Source of the DNA: Isoetes taiwanensis
Taxonomy: Eukaryota; Streptophyta; Lycopodiopsida; Isoetales; Isoetaceae
Assembly (NCBI GenBank): GCA_021234155.1
Contig: JAJEKV010000054.1
Coordinates: 8,266,655-8,330,654, forward strand
Direction of reading: 5' to 3'
Length of the DNA stretch: 64,000 nucleotides
Below, one piece after another: positions 34,777 through 46,165 of this stretch (position 1 is the stretch's first letter; every line of letters starts with the position of its first letter). Under the pieces are notes generated by a model. It worked only from the letters and a program-made list of their open reading frames with translations. It was not told where the DNA came from and did not search any database. The position numbers were made by a program, and so were the translations under genes.

Positions 34777-35470
34777 TGTGACAACCATATGGATATTCAT
34801 ATCATACGAACATTATACTCATATGTACAAAAGATGGTCGTCACACTGATGCAAAATGGTAGTTGCACAAAACAGGGTTTAAACTCACAACTTTCTAGTT
34901 GTGAATCACACACCTTTTCCAAGTGCACTACCAATATTTGTTAAACATTTTTCTTTTTGTCTTTTCTCATATGGGACTGTTTCCAGGAGGTTCTAGTTCT
35001 AGAACCTACATGCATGCACGACACTTGGCATTAGTGTAGGTTGCGTATGCGTACGGTACCTTCTGGGTACTTACCGTACCGGACTGGACGTACAGTACGA
35101 CGGAATATTTTTATGTATTCTGCGATCAAAAAAAAAAAAAAAAATTTGAAGTACGTTACGTTTTTTTGAGGTACGGTACGTTTTTTAAAGGTTTTTTTAA
35201 GTTTTTTCAAGGTTTTTCTAAGGTACCGTACGTTTTTTAAAGGTACGGTACGTAACGTACCTCTGAACTTTTAACGTACCGAAATTTTTTTGGGTACGTT
35301 AAATTTCTGGGAGTACGTTAAGAGGTATCGTACATAAAAAACTTCTGTACGTACGGAAGTATGGTACTACACCTGCTTGGCATGATCTCATCCATTGAAG
35401 TGGCGCGATCCTGACCGTTGGCCTAGATATATAAGGAGGCACTTCCTTCTTGTCGAACCATTCCGGTTCA
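34777..35470 (+). repeat. Left LTR of the chromovirus, split by a MITE
   Basis: It begins TGTGACAACCATATGG and ends CCGGTTCA, parallel to the right LTR. GATATATAAGG near 35427 is a likely TATA box, also present on the right. An insertion occupies about 35031-35380, leaving about 340 bp of LTR. The two LTRs differ at many positions, so the insertion of the element is not recent. Confidence 0.85.
35023..35388. mobile_element. hAT-like MITE inserted in the LTR
   Basis: The right LTR lacks this stretch, which proves an insertion. CTTGGCA flanks both sides (35024-35030 and about 35376-35382), probably an 8-bp duplication with one mismatch (ACTTGGCA / GCTTGGCA). The ends, TTAGTGTAGGTTGCG and the complement of TACTACACCT, form an imperfect terminal inverted repeat. 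The inside is made of many GTACGGTACG/GTACGTT units and T-runs, with an A-run near 35130. An 8-bp duplication suits hAT. Confidence 0.65.
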
Positions 35471-35743
35471 AACTATCATGAACCTACGCGAAAACAAGGA
35501 AAATACATGGAAAATTTGCAAGAAATATGGAAGAAATATACCACGATCGATAAAAGAATCTGATATATGAACAGGAATCAAGAAGCCATCGTATAAGGTC
35601 AGCAAGGCATTTTTCATCTCTATATCATTGAAATCAGAGGTTGGATAAGGTTAACAAAGCATTTTTCATCTCTACATCATTGAAATCAGAGGTTGGAGGG
35701 TTGGACGCATTGGCGCAACAGTCACAGAATATACCGCGCCTCT

Positions 35744-35910
35744 TCAGGTTTTGTTCGAGGGAGTTTCTTGTAGCATTTTCTTCAATCTCATCATTAGTCC
35801 ACATGGGCCAGTAGTCTTGGGTCTGCCCTGGCTCGAGCTACATAATCCACAGATTGATTGGCGCACTAGATCATTTCGACTTGCTGGTTCTAGCTCTAGT
35901 TCTAGTAAAT
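35744..35910 (+). pseudogene. Aspartic protease remnant (chromovirus)
   Basis: The frame reads PVVLGLPWLELHNPQIDWRTRSFRL, the conserved end of a Ty3/gypsy retropepsin (LG.PWL...NP.IDW) just before the RT linker. The catalytic DTG lies upstream and is not preserved. The Ser-rich and Pro-rich frames that follow to about 36250 are the linker. Confidence 0.65.
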
Positions 35911-36263
35911 CTGGAGTCCAGGCCTCTGTACCAACATCGACTTCAGTCCATGCAATATCGTGGGCTCCTGATTCCATCCTTGTTGTTCTCGTTTCTGCAC
36001 CATGTTCTATCGACTCTTGTCTCTACTCCATTTTATGCCTCAGATTTTGACCATGCTCTCGATCATGTCCCAGCTCCAGTCCTTGTTCAAGTTCCTACTC
36101 CAGTTCCAATTCCAGCTCCTGCCCCTACTTCTGTAGAGGCTTCCTCATGCTCTAAGTTTCATATCTCGAAGATTTCACTTCATAAGTTTATTAAATTTAG
36201 AAGGCAAGTTCCAAGTTCAGTATTTGCAATCCAGGTTCATCCGTTAGCTAGCTCTGCGCTTGC

Positions 36264-37310
36264 TTTTTTTTTTTTTTTTTTTTTTTTTGAGAGAGAGAAC
36301 GGGGTGTTTTTTATATTTATCAAAATAAAAAGTACAATGTTTCAAACATATAAAGGATTACTACAGGAGAAGCCTCAACATCTTCATCCTTTATGCGTAG
36401 AAACTTATTCTCTGCTCTGTAAGCTAATATACATGAAGTGCATGGTAATCTCCCATTTGGTAACCAGGATAGACAAGAAGATACTGGAAAAAATAGCTCC
36501 CGAAGCTTTCTTTTACATATAGAAGAACCAATGCGGAAAATCTAGAAACACTGAACATAGAAGGAAGTACCAGAATATGAAACCAGTTTAGTTGCTGCAT
36601 TGTTGGGATGCAAAAGCGGTCGACTTAAGTAGGCTAGACACACTTGCCCAGCCGCCAACACTCCTCCCAAAAGTCTGGTTTATGATATATAAGCTTCTTC
36701 CTGCTCACATGATGTCCCTAGCTCGGCCCCTAGATTGATCCCATTTCTTGTACTTCAGATCCATTCTAATCCCGAATTCCACAAAGACTTCATGATAAAA
36801 GGCAGATTCTGATCATATCTTGAATAACCTGAACCTTTCTTGCTAGTAAGAAAGAATGGGAAGAGGAAATGACGGAAGTAGCCAACAATTTTCCAAGTTT
36901 TGTAAAGAAAACACAGACTGTAAAATTTTACAGGCCAAGAAACGCCTTTGTTCAAGAACTCAGAAGATTTCATTCCACCTTATAAGCTTCAACGTTGTTT
37001 CAGTGTAATCTTTGCAAGATGCAGGAAAGATTATAATGCTAGGAGCATTAGAACGAAATACCACGTTAGTGGTTTACCTGAGATCAAGAAACCGCCCAGA
37101 AGATGCTTCCAAAGCCACAAATTCGTCAGCCTGTGGTTAAAGATCCAGACCCAGAAAGATGTTTGCCCTGATCCCTGCTAGCCGCTGACTCAATCCTAAG
37201 CAAATACAGGAAATTGCAGCAGTGCCAGAAAGGCAGGAAAAGGGGCGGCCTCTCCCTGCCGTCGCCGCCCTAGCCGCTGGCGCCAAGAAGCATTTTCCCC
37301 CTCTGCACTT
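36264..37310 (-). mobile_element. Retroposed insertion in the chromovirus (minus strand, A-tail)
   Basis: A T-run of about 24 bases at 36264-36287 is the complement of a poly(A) tail. CTCTGCGCTTG at 36253-36263 and CTCTGCACTTG at about 37302-37312 flank the segment and look like an 11-bp target duplication with one change. The chromovirus reading frame resumes at the right junction (DKYGDFSDVLDKVKA). The segment itself, about 1.05 kb, has no recognisable domain, so it could be a 5'-truncated LINE end or a processed transcript. The first bases after the tail, complement of GAGAGAGAACGGGGTG, look like a retroelement 3' end. Confidence 0.65.
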
Positions 37311-37394
37311 GTGAAGTCTGCCCCAATGCTCCCAGATAAATATGGCGACTTCTCTGACGTTCTTGATAAAGTCAAGGCCACAAGCTTCTAAAAC

Positions 37395-38000
37395 ATCGCC
37401 CATATGATCGTCCTATTGATTTGCAGCCCGACACAATGCTACCATATGGTCCGATATATGGTCTATCTCCCGCTAAGTTGAAGGTTTTGCGGGATTATAT
37501 TGAAGAGAATCTAGCCACTAGTTTCATTCGACATTTTAGTCCCCTGCTGGAGCGCCTATTTTCTTCGTAAAAAAGAAGGATGATTTTCTCCGTCTGGTCG
37601 TTGATTATCGTGGCCTCAATAAAATCACAGTATCAAATTGGTATCCGCTTCCTCTGATCCAAGAGTTGTTGGAGAGACTCCAAGGTGCACCTTATTTTAC
37701 GAAAATCTATCTTTGGGGTGCCTACAATCTTATCCAGATTCGGGAAAGTGATGAGTGGAAAACAGCTTTGAGTACACAGTTATGTCGTTTGGGCTTACCA
37801 ATGCTCTAGCAGTATTCCAGCATATGGCCAATGATGTCTTCCGGGAGTTCTTAGACACTTTTGTCATCATCTATTTGGATGATATTCTTGTTTATTCTAA
37901 GACTCTTGAAGAACATGAGAGGCATGTTCAACAAGTCCTTCAGAAGCTTTGTGAGCACGGGTTATATGCCAAACTTGAGAAGTGTCAGTTTGAATAGGAT
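37395..38000 (+). pseudogene. Reverse transcriptase of the chromovirus
   Basis: After HRPYDRPIDLQPDTMLPYGP and IYGLSPAKLKVLRDYI come [45 protein letters not shown] and [20 protein letters not shown], the catalytic pair, is intact. The A-motif Asp is replaced ([12 protein letters not shown] where DL.GAY is normal). Frame changes occur near 37545 and 37760. The start (SDVLDKVKA) lies just left of the nested insertion. Confidence 0.85.
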
Positions 38001-38099
38001 AATGTGGAGTTCCTTCGCTATCATATCACTCCACATTGAGTCTCTATAGATCTTGAAAAGGTCAGCACTGTTCTAGAGTGGTAAACATCTTCATCCGTT

Positions 38100-38665
38100 C
38101 GAAATGTTCAGTATTTTCTTGGGTTTGCCAATTTCTATCGGCGTTTTCATTTGGGATTATTCGAAGATTACCCTTCCTTTGACATGCCTCACGGTTAAAG
38201 ACATGCCATTTGAATGGAGTGTGGAAGCAGAGTCTGCTTTCGTTACTTTGAAGCATGCTTTCACCACGACACCAGTTCTTGCTCATGCAGATCCTTTGCG
38301 GCCATATCTTGCCAAAGCTGATGCTTCTGATTTTTCTCTTGGTGGAATCCTGTCACAGGAGGGGGATGACCATGAATTGCATCCGATCGCCTATCACTCG
38401 CAGAAGTTTCAAGCTACTGAAATCAACTATCCTATTTATGACAAGGAGTTGTTGGCGAGGGTTGATTCTTTCAAGGAGGAGACATTTTGTGGAAAGATCT
38501 CCTTATAACGTCACAGTCTATACAGGTCATCAAAATCTAGAATATTTTCAGTCTGCTCGAGTGCTCAACCATCGTCAGGCCCGGTGGCATACTCAAGTAC
38601 TATCTCGCATTGACTTTGTGATCAAGTACTGTCCTGGACCCCTCCAAGGGAAGCCTGATGCCTAG
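38100..38665 (+). pseudogene. RNase H of the chromovirus
   Basis: PFEWSVEAESAFVTLKHAF, PVLAHADPLRPYLAKADASD, LGGILSQEGDD and PIAYHSQKFQATEINYPIYDKELL follow the gypsy RNase H pattern, with DASD and the YDKELL motif. A frame change near 38470 passes into YTGHQNLEYFQSARVLNHRQ and ARWHTQVLSRIDFVIKYCPG, the end of the domain. The codon after KPDA is a stop (38663-38665). Confidence 0.85.
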
Positions 38666-38749
38666 TCTCGATGCTTCTACCTTGAACCTAGGCCAGGGGA
38701 TCCTGCATTTGGTCAACAATCACAGGTTATTCTAAGGCCTGATCGGTAA

Positions 38750-39720
38750 TGGCACTCACTTTATTCGATAGATCTCATGATACAGCCTTGTTAGAGTCTG
38801 TTCGAGCATCTCTGGCCCAAGATGTATTCTCACAGGCATCATCTTCTCGACATATGTGATCAGACTATGATCGTTTGAAGGTCTTAGATTCACTCCTGTT
38901 CCATGATGGGCTTCTGTATGTTCCAGATAGTGCTTCTAGGCTTCGGGTTCTCCAGGCTTGCCATGATTCACGTATGGCCGGACATTTTGGAGTAGCCAAG
39001 TCTCTTGAACTTATTAGTCAAGAGTATTGGTGCATTGGGCTTCGTCGCTCTCTCAAAGCTTTTATTTGATCGTGTGACATTTGTTGTCGAGCGAAGGTTC
39101 CAAGGCATCTTCCTCATGGCCTTCTTCAGTCACTGCCGGTACCAGATGGACCTTCGAAGAGCATTTCTATAGACTTTATTCTGGAGATGCCACTCTCTCA
39201 GTGTTATGATGCCATATGATTGTTGATCATTTCTATAAGATGGCTCATTATATTCCTTGCAACATCACCATCACCAGTGAGGGAACAACAGATCTTCTCC
39301 TTCGTGAAGTAGTCAGATTTTATGGCTTGCCCCATACTATCGTCAGCGATTGTGGACTGCAGTTCATCGCAGGTTTTTGGAAGCGGCTTTTGAAGTTATT
39401 GCATATCGACCACTCACTGACATCTGGTCATCATCCAAAAAGTAATGGGCAGGCAGAGTGCACTAATCAGACTCTAGAGCAATATTTATGGTGCTTTATC
39501 GGTTATCAGCAGGATGATTGAGTCGATTATCTTCCATTAGCTGAGTTTGCCTATAATAACTCAGTACATGCTTCTATTGGCCAGACTCCATTCTTTCTGA
39601 ACTCTGGTCAGCATCCTCGTTGGTCCCGTAGTGTCGCTGGCGGTGACACTGTCAATCCTAGTGCCGAGTCTCAACTTGAGAAACTCCAGGCTCTTCGATC
39701 AGATCTTTAGCATCATCTTC
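38750..39720 (+). pseudogene. Integrase of the chromovirus
   Basis: The frame gives LLYVPDSASRLRVLQACHDS, AGHFGVAKSLELISQEYW, then a stop at 39067, and later IVDHFYKMAHYIPCNITITS, FYGLPHTIVSDCGLQFIAGF and TSGHHPKSNGQAECTNQTLE. These are the HHCC zinc region and DDE core of a Ty3/gypsy integrase, with the usual RG of VSDRG..F changed to CG. In-frame stops at 39067 and 39519 and frame shifts make it dead. The downstream frame to 39720 carries [17 protein letters not shown]. Confidence 0.8.
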
Positions 39721-39989
39721 ATCGAGCATAATCGGCATTATGCCGATTTGCATCGGCAGGAAGCTCCTAAATTTCACGTTGGCGACCTTGTCTAACTTCT
39801 TTGTAGGGACCTCCATGCCTCATATCCCTGCAACAAGCTTGACTATCATCGCCTTGGTCTTTACCGGATCACGACTCAGATCAACAATGTGGCATTCCGG
39901 CTCGAGCTCCCTCCAGTTGTTCGGCTCCATCCGTATTTCATGTTTCTTTATTAGAGACCTACACAATTATTACTTTTCTGAATCGCGTT

Positions 39990-40200
39990 CCTCCACTGCC
40001 ACCACTAGTGGAAATTGATGATCATGAGAAGTTCGAGGTTTAAGAGATTCTGGACTCCAAGTTTCTTCAAGTGATAGAACCTGGGAGCTTGCCAAAAATC
40101 TGACTAAAGCTCCTGATAAAATTGCGGAGTTTCACCGACGTTACCCTGATAAGCCAAGTTTGAGTACTCCAGCCCCAGCTCTGAGGACTCGTCGCCGTCG
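39990..40200 (+). pseudogene. Chromodomain relic at the end of the integrase
   Basis: Fragments read HEKFEV, EILDSKFLQ, then NLTKAPDKIAEFHRRYPDKP. This is the usual start and end of a chromovirus chromodomain (EVE.ILDS... and ...NL..AP..I.EFH..YP.KP). The middle, with the aromatic cage residues and WEPA, is mostly deleted. It is followed by the basic tail RTRRRRKRG and the polypurine tract. Confidence 0.7.
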
Positions 40201-40214
40201 TAAGAGGGGGATGG

Positions 40215-40547
40215 TGTGACGACCATACGGATATTCATATCATACAAACATTATACTCGTATGTACAAAAGATGGTTGTCACACGGATGCAAAAGGGTAG
40301 TTGCACAAGACAAGGTTTGAACTCACACCTGTCACACGTTTGCCAAGTGCGCTACCAATATTTGTTAAAAATATTTCCTCATGTCTTTCTCATATGCGAG
40401 GCTGTTTCCAGAAGGTTCTAAAATATTCTAGAACCTACATGCATGCGCGTCACACGGCATGATCTCATCCATTGGAGTGGCACGATCCTGACCGTTGGCC
40501 GAGATATATAAGGTGGCACGTTCTTCTTGTCGAACTATTCTGGTTCA
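40215..40547 (+). repeat. Right LTR of the chromovirus
   Basis: Begins TGTGACGACCATACGG, ends CTGGTTCA. GAGATATATAAGG near 40501 is the TATA-like box also seen in the left LTR. It lacks the MITE present on the left. Confidence 0.9.
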
Positions 40548-40559
40548 ACGCTAGTCTTC

Positions 40560-41900
40560 ACATATAAAAGTTAAACTTAAAATGCAGGTGAGTAGTTAAA
40601 GTAGTATATGATGTGCCTTTGCATTGTCACTCCAAGCTCTAAACAACAATGCAATAAAAAGGGAAAAAACCATATTGAAATGCCCATAACTAAGCTACTG
40701 TAAGATAGAAAAATTTGGAAACTTGAAGCTTGTTCTCTAATTACACAATCGTGGTTGCGAGCCCATCATTTTTCGATCAGCATTGGCATCAAAATCTCCA
40801 ATTCAAAGTTAAAGAGCATATCAAACAATTTAAAATGCTTATATATCTAAAAAATATGATAGGGTATGTGTCTGTCATATAAAGATAAGAGTGGGTTCCA
40901 ATATTCAAGAGAACAAGTGCCTAGTGACAAAAACAATTCTAATATGACAATCCCGCTTCATAATTCATTATATTAGAAAATCATTATTGTTAATCCATTT
41001 CTTATTGCACTACACCTCTCTTTATCACTTCTCAATGTTGAGTTTATAATTCAGGTTATGCCAAATAATGGCTCAAAACATATAGATTATCCTATTATTA
41101 AATAAATATAGATTAGTACATACAATCTCAGTTTCAGAGACTTGGAAAACTTTTTTTTTTATAATGAACGTGGACCTTTATTACTCAAAAGAACACAAAG
41201 AGTACATAGGGGGACTCAAAACCCAGTGAAGAAAACATCCATCAGAGCACTATCCACCACATATATAACACAGAAAGGGAGAGAGTAATTATCACCAAGA
41301 GCATAACTGACTATGGATAAGTACGAATTTGAATATTGAAGGTTAATCATGTCAAAGCAGTTGGAATTCTTCAAGTTATATATAGGCATGATTATTCATC
41401 ATGCAGGAGCAGCAGTTCATAAAGATCAAAGTTGAAGGATTAAATGGACCATTGGTATTTAAAGGGGTCGATGAGATATTGTTGCTCTAAAGATATGGTT
41501 CTAATCTTAATCTAACTTTATTTAGATAAAGATAGAATGAAAACATGCGGTCCAATACTTTGGACCAAGACATTTGAAATAAAGGTTCACGAGATCGGCA
41601 AGGTATGCAGAGATCGATTCGGCATTGTTGTCGGATTCTGCAAATAATTTTAAGATGAATGAAATTATTGTATATCCAGTGTGTGTAGTTGATCTGTAGG
41701 AGATCAAGACGAAGCTTGGGCTCTCGGGGAAATTTGGTCTGCACTGTTATAGTACTGGGTCAATCCCTCGGGAACAAAATTTTTATTGTAGCAGATATAT
41801 CGTTCATATTATATATTGACTGGAGAAACATTGCCTGATTATTTGTCTTTGCATAATTGTCTAGTGTAATTGTGCTTGATTAAATTTGTTTTCAAAATTA
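40560..41900. other. Non-coding region with a T-led retroposon end
   Basis: No coding region is seen. A T-run at about 41151-41160 followed by ATAATGAACGTGGACC and TTTATTACTCAAAAGAAC resembles the complement of a retroposon 3' end with A-tail, like those at 36264 and 30978. The segment about 41746-41917 (starting TGTTATAG, ending TTCTACA) could be the left LTR of the copia remnant, since a primer-binding site follows directly. Confidence 0.35.
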
Positions 41901-41918
41901 CCTAGTTAAATTCTACAA

Positions 41919-43333
41919 TGGTATCAGAGCTCAGGTGATCATGTTTTCCAGATTTAGTGCAAATTTTTTAAATGCCATACATGTATTTAAAGGTGAAGGA
42001 GGCTTTCAAATTTTGAAGCAAGGCATTAGACAAGTTCTAGAATTTGAGAACTTATGGTTTTTAATTGGTGAAAATGCTATGAAACGCCCTAACATCTAAC
42101 TCAGGGGAAATAAGCTCGAGTTCTACCTCTGAAGACTTTGCTGTTGGAGGGAGGTCAACAACTTCTACAGTAAGTTTGGAAAGTGACGAAGGCCTTAGTA
42201 TTATGGAAGATCAAGCCATTATATATCATCAAAGAATGTGTGGATTTAAATGATAAAACATTATGAGGCAAAATCATCCTCCCAGATAGATGTTCTAGAG
42301 AAATAATTGAAGAGACACAAGTTGCATGACAATGTCAATCTAACAGAATTCTTTGAGAAGTTTGATGCAATTGTTGTAGAACTTGAAGGTGCATGAGTTG
42401 TTCTTAATGAGCAGTATCAAATTTTGGCCATTGCAAGGTCTGTGTCAGTTAGCTACATTACTGAGGAATGTAGCAAGATCCAATGAACATGCTATCCAAA
42501 TGGCGAGGACTGCACTGAAGCAGGGTATTGATGATGATGATCAGTCAACCAAGATGATTCATACAGGGAAGTAGAAAGGTAAAGAAAGAAATAACCCAAA
42601 TAATAGAAGCAAAGTTGGTCCCTATTATAATTGTGATATGTTTCGACATCTTAAAAATGATTGTCAAAAACTTGGAAGGGAAGTTGTATGCTACAACTAT
42701 GAAGGCGAGGGGCATATGTCTGCAAATTGTTCTAGCCTAGAGGGGGCCCTGCTAAAGGCAAGGGCAGAGGTATGCTACCAGGGATAGGGATGCTGCCGGA
42801 GGAAATTTCACAATAAACCTTACTCAAGAAGCCAAGGATGAAGAAGATGAGCAAAAGGAAGATGACGAGGTATGTAAATCTGAGTTATTTTTTCTAACAT
42901 ACACGAAAAATGGTTCCAAGCTCATGGTTATAGATTCAAGAGTTGAGAGGACAGTATAAAAAAGGCTTAAGGAATGTAAAGGAAGAGGAGATGGACATGT
43001 TCAGCTTGGAAATGGGGAACTGCAGGAGATTCAAGATACTAGAATGCTTGAGTTGTTTGACCTGCAAGGAAGAGTAGTTAAGCTAAGGGATGTGCTTTTG
43101 TATGCCAGGATCTGATCTCTGTATCTCAACTAGTGAACCTTGGATACAAGGTTATTTTTGAAAGATTGCAATGTAAAGTGTTCATGCATAGTAAAATTGT
43201 GTTCACTGGAAAACGTGTTAGAAACTTTTTTGGTTTAAAGACAGATCACTATTTGCCAAGTGTAAACCTTGTTACATGCCCATCCTTGAAAACATGGCAT
43301 GAAAGATTATGCCATGTAAGCTGCAACCTTTAA
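41919..43333 (+). mobile_element. Ty1/copia remnant (gag and pre-integrase)
   Basis: TGGTATCAGAGC at 41919-41930 is the classic primer-binding site matching initiator tRNA-Met. Gag fragments follow (LKRHKLHDNVNLTEFFEKFD), then two zinc knuckles near 42620-42735: YYNCDMFRHLKNDC and CYNYEGEGHMSANC. The first has lost its first Cys and the second its second Cys (Tyr in both cases). The frame at 43133-43333 gives NLGYKVIFERLQCKVF and TWHERLCHVSCNL, the GAG-pre-integrase domain (H..LCH). Protease, RT and the right LTR are absent or unrecognised, and multiple stops are present. Confidence 0.75.
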
Positions 43334-43435
43334 TGCGCATCCTTTAATGGGCAAGTATATTCTTATGCGGATCATTCGTTCTTTTCAAAAGATGCTGCAG
43401 TTATTGACAGAATCTAATGCATACCTAATTCACAG

Positions 43436-43596
43436 ATTACTGAGCTGAAGTTGTTGTTGGACAGCCTGGAAAAGGAAAGGGGCTTATATTTTGCCAAGCT
43501 TTGTGATAGTGAAATTTTGTGCCAAACTCCGACTATTGAGAAGACACCAATCTGTGTTGTGAATGCTGGACTATTGCCCTACATTCAAACTAAGTA
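43436..43596 (+). pseudogene. EB1-type microtubule plus-end protein, single exon fragment
   Basis: After a TTCACAG acceptor the frame reads ITELKLLLDSLEKERGLYFA and KLCDSEILCQTPTIEK. This is the coiled coil/EB-homology motif of EB1 proteins (LEKERDFYF.KLR..E.LCQ), which dimerises EB1 and binds partner proteins at microtubule tips. The D-F after KER is changed to G-L here and the last codons end in TAG. No other EB1 exon is visible nearby. It lies about 1.4 kb left of a Helitron-like 3' end in the same orientation, so it may be a captured fragment. Confidence 0.75.
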
Positions 43597-43599
43597 GGT

Positions 43600-44400
43600 T
43601 ATCTAGGTTCAAACTAATTACCTAATTGTTCTTTTTTTTTGCAAGTTGTTTAACTAATGCATATCATTTGGAAATTATGGAGTCTTAAGCAGCAACATAT
43701 AATACATACATGAAATTGTCAAATGGTAGACCCTCGGGTCCATATGACAAAAAATACATTAAATGAGTCACATAAGGCCTTCATATCATTCAAAAGTACG
43801 CTCACATCCAATGTGTCTAATTTGTATTTTCTTCATTTATGGAAATAAATCACCTAATTGAGCAGGCAACATTTCTAAAAGTTCAAAGTAAGAAGAAATG
43901 ATATTTTGTAAATCTATATCAACAAACCATGAAAAATTGACCGATAACATTGGCCAAACAAATTTCTTTGGCGGTATGAGACAAGTTTTTTTGGTATAAC
44001 ATGTCATAATATATGCAAGGTTTTAGTATAAGGCACATTCTCAATATTTGATATGTCATAATATATATCAATTCCGTGGGCAATTTTCTTAGAGCATATT
44101 TACAAGCTCCCAATGTAAGGCCTGCAATGTAAGATATAATACAATATTCACTACGTTTTCAACCTAAGTTTTTGTGTGGCATCATCATATTTGCTACAAT
44201 TGTCATATGCAAACATACATATGTGTATGGTAGAGAAGCTTACTTTGCAAAACAAACCATACACAAAACAATCACAAAAATAAGGATTACTGAGCGAGCA
44301 TATTTACAAGCTCATAATGCAAGCCACGCAATGTAACATATAATATACAATATTCACTATCTTTTCAATCTAAGCTTTTGTCAACATATAAACAAATCCC
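43600..44400. repeat. AT-rich filler with an ~85-bp duplicated segment
   Basis: GAGCATATTTACAAGCTC and its AT-rich continuation occur at about 44093-44176 and at about 44297-44385, roughly 80 percent alike by eye. Nothing coding is seen. Confidence 0.55.
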
Positions 44401-44930
44401 TTGCAGCCCACTGTTGACAATATTGTGGAGTATTGACAGGTTCCAACTTTTGCCCTAAAGAAGCTTGAGGCTGATAGGTTGAGCAAGCTTGAAGAAGACG
44501 AGCAACTGGAGACTGAAGAGTGACGAACACAAAACAAGTGAAGCGAGAACCAACATATGCAGGGCCAGCATCTGGGTCTCAATCAGGATGGTTGAAATAC
44601 CCGAAGAATGCATCGTGGAAGATGACTTGATTGACGATTTTCAGCAACGAAATAATGGAGACAGATGTGCACTTGCTGTACGACAAGACCATCTTGATAC
44701 GAAAGAGTGAAGACATGATAAAGATCAACAACGTGGTCCTTCAGAGGTTGTGGAGACAATGTTATTCTACTCAAAGCTCTCAGAGTCCATGTAATAGTAT
44801 CTAACATGAAGGAGCTAGGTTTCTTTTAAACATTGTTAAATCTTTGGGAATAAAAAGTTACAAAGATTGAATTATTACTGCACACTTTTCTTACTGCAGC
44901 CCAAAACATTTACATGCTCTCAACTTATGG

Positions 44931-44957
44931 CCAGCAACGCTGGGCACCATTACTAGT
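44931..44957 (+). mobile_element. Helitron-like 3' terminus
   Basis: CCAGCAACGCTGG (44931-44943) can form a hairpin with five-base arms and loop AAC. Nine bases later comes CTAG (44953-44956) followed by T. Helitrons end in a short hairpin about 10 bases before CTRR and insert between A and T, so this is a good match. It ends an element lying to the left, which may hold the EB1 fragment. The 5' TC end was not found. Confidence 0.6.
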
Positions 44958-45004
44958 ATTTCAAGAACTTTCTGACACAACATAAAAATTTTAACCCAAT
45001 AAAG

Positions 45005-45327
45005 TTCGCTCAAATACAGGATGGAATCCATTTGCCTTATGAAAACGTTTTTGATTATGATACCCTTGCAGTCCGAATCCCTGAAGGTGACATACCCAAT
45101 ATGATCAACATACTTTAGGTAAGCTTGTGAAACTTGATCTGGGCCTGTTTTAGGTATAGCACTTGAACCCTAAACTCTTGATCTTTCAAGATATGACTGA
45201 AGAAGAGGTGGATGCGAAACTGCAAGGAGTTCAAAACGTATGGCAAAGATTTGTCAACAGAGATGCGATTATATTAGAGGAAAGGAGGCAATATAGACTA
45301 ATGAATGAGTTGCTTAATTATTTTTAA
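45005..45327 (+). pseudogene. Exostosin-family (GT47) glycosyltransferase fragment, two exons
   Basis: The first exon reads FAQIQDGIHLPYENVFDYDT and LAVRIPEGDIPNMINIL, then TAG directly before GTAAGC. In the exostosin family this position is the ...LPFEDVLDY...VRV.E.DVP.L..IL region near the C-terminus. The second exon, after a CTTTCAAG acceptor, reads MTEEEVDAKLQGVQNVWQRF, the helix that follows. The exon's last codon (TAG) may be a changed CAG. Such enzymes are Golgi membrane glycosyltransferases acting on cell-wall polymers. Only this small fragment is present, between two Helitron-like 3' ends of the same orientation. Confidence 0.6.
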
Positions 45328-45739
45328 AGTGCTGTACATAGAAGGGTATTGTGTTCAAGTCTCTCTTGAGACATTTAACGGGTTTTTAATGCATAAACGA
45401 CTAACTGTTCACAATTGTATAAAATATATAAGAGCCCAACATTTCGCTCTATGGTGTGGGGTGTGTGTGACAGTGTGAGATAGGTATATGTCCATAACCA
45501 GTTCCATTCTTTTTCAGCCTGAGGATACATTTGGCATAGGTGAGGGCTTCGTATACGATGAATCTGTTCAAATCCAGCCACATATCACATCTAGCATTAA
45601 AAAAATGGCCCCCTATGTTCATAATATTTACAGGGCTTCACACAAAACAAAAAACACCTAGCACGAAACAGCAAAACAGAAACCATGAAAATATAATTCT
45701 CGGGCATCGAAGGGCAACCCCTCGTGCGCAGCACCTTGT

Positions 45740-46165
45740 TTACATTTTTTATGGCATCATTAAACAAACATGATATAACATATTAGTGTTCATTATGCAA
45801 CAATTCTCATATTGAAATGCATCACACACATTTTGATGTCTCAGAATATTTTGTACATTTTTTATGGCCTCATTAAACAGACATGATACAACATATTAGT
45901 GTCTATTATACAACAAATCTCATATTGAAATACTTCACACACGTTTCGATATGTTTCACATCACCAAATACAAAAACAATAAAGTGGTGAAAACCAACAA
46001 AAAACCACATCAGTAAATTAACATATCCATCAGATACAATTTCATAAGGGATCAGTCTCTAGAAGATCGAAAGAATATCATTGCTTTTGCACATATACAA
46101 TTTCACGAGGGATCAGTCTCTAGAAGATTGAAAGACTATAAAATCACTATTTTTGCACATTTTAG
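45740..46165 (+). repeat. Two local tandem duplications (~106 bp and ~58 bp)
   Basis: A segment starting ATTTTTTATGGCATCATTAA at about 45745 recurs at about 45852 with several changes. GGGATCAGTCTCTAGAAGAT recurs at about 46049 and about 46108. These lie inside the presumed Helitron ending at 46634. Confidence 0.7.

Larger units (their letters stand above)
34777..40547 (+). mobile_element. Ty3/gypsy chromovirus, decayed, with two nested insertions
   Basis: LTRs of about 340 bp lie at 34777-35470 (enlarged by an insertion) and 40215-40547. A polypurine tract, AAGAGGGGGATGG (40202-40214), precedes the right LTR. Between them the order is protease remnant, RT, RNase H, integrase and a chromodomain relic, the Ty3/gypsy order with the chromovirus hallmark. 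A recognisable gag is missing. Many stops and frame changes show it is dead. I see no matching 5-bp target duplication at the LTR edges. Confidence 0.85.

Noticed and set aside
34777..40547. Target-site duplication for the chromovirus
   Set aside because: CTACC on the left and ACGCT on the right do not match, so no duplication is claimed.
44420..44525. Coding fragment LKKLEADRLSKLEEDEQLETEE
   Set aside because: Looks like charged helix but is too short and generic to assign; stops lie on both sides.
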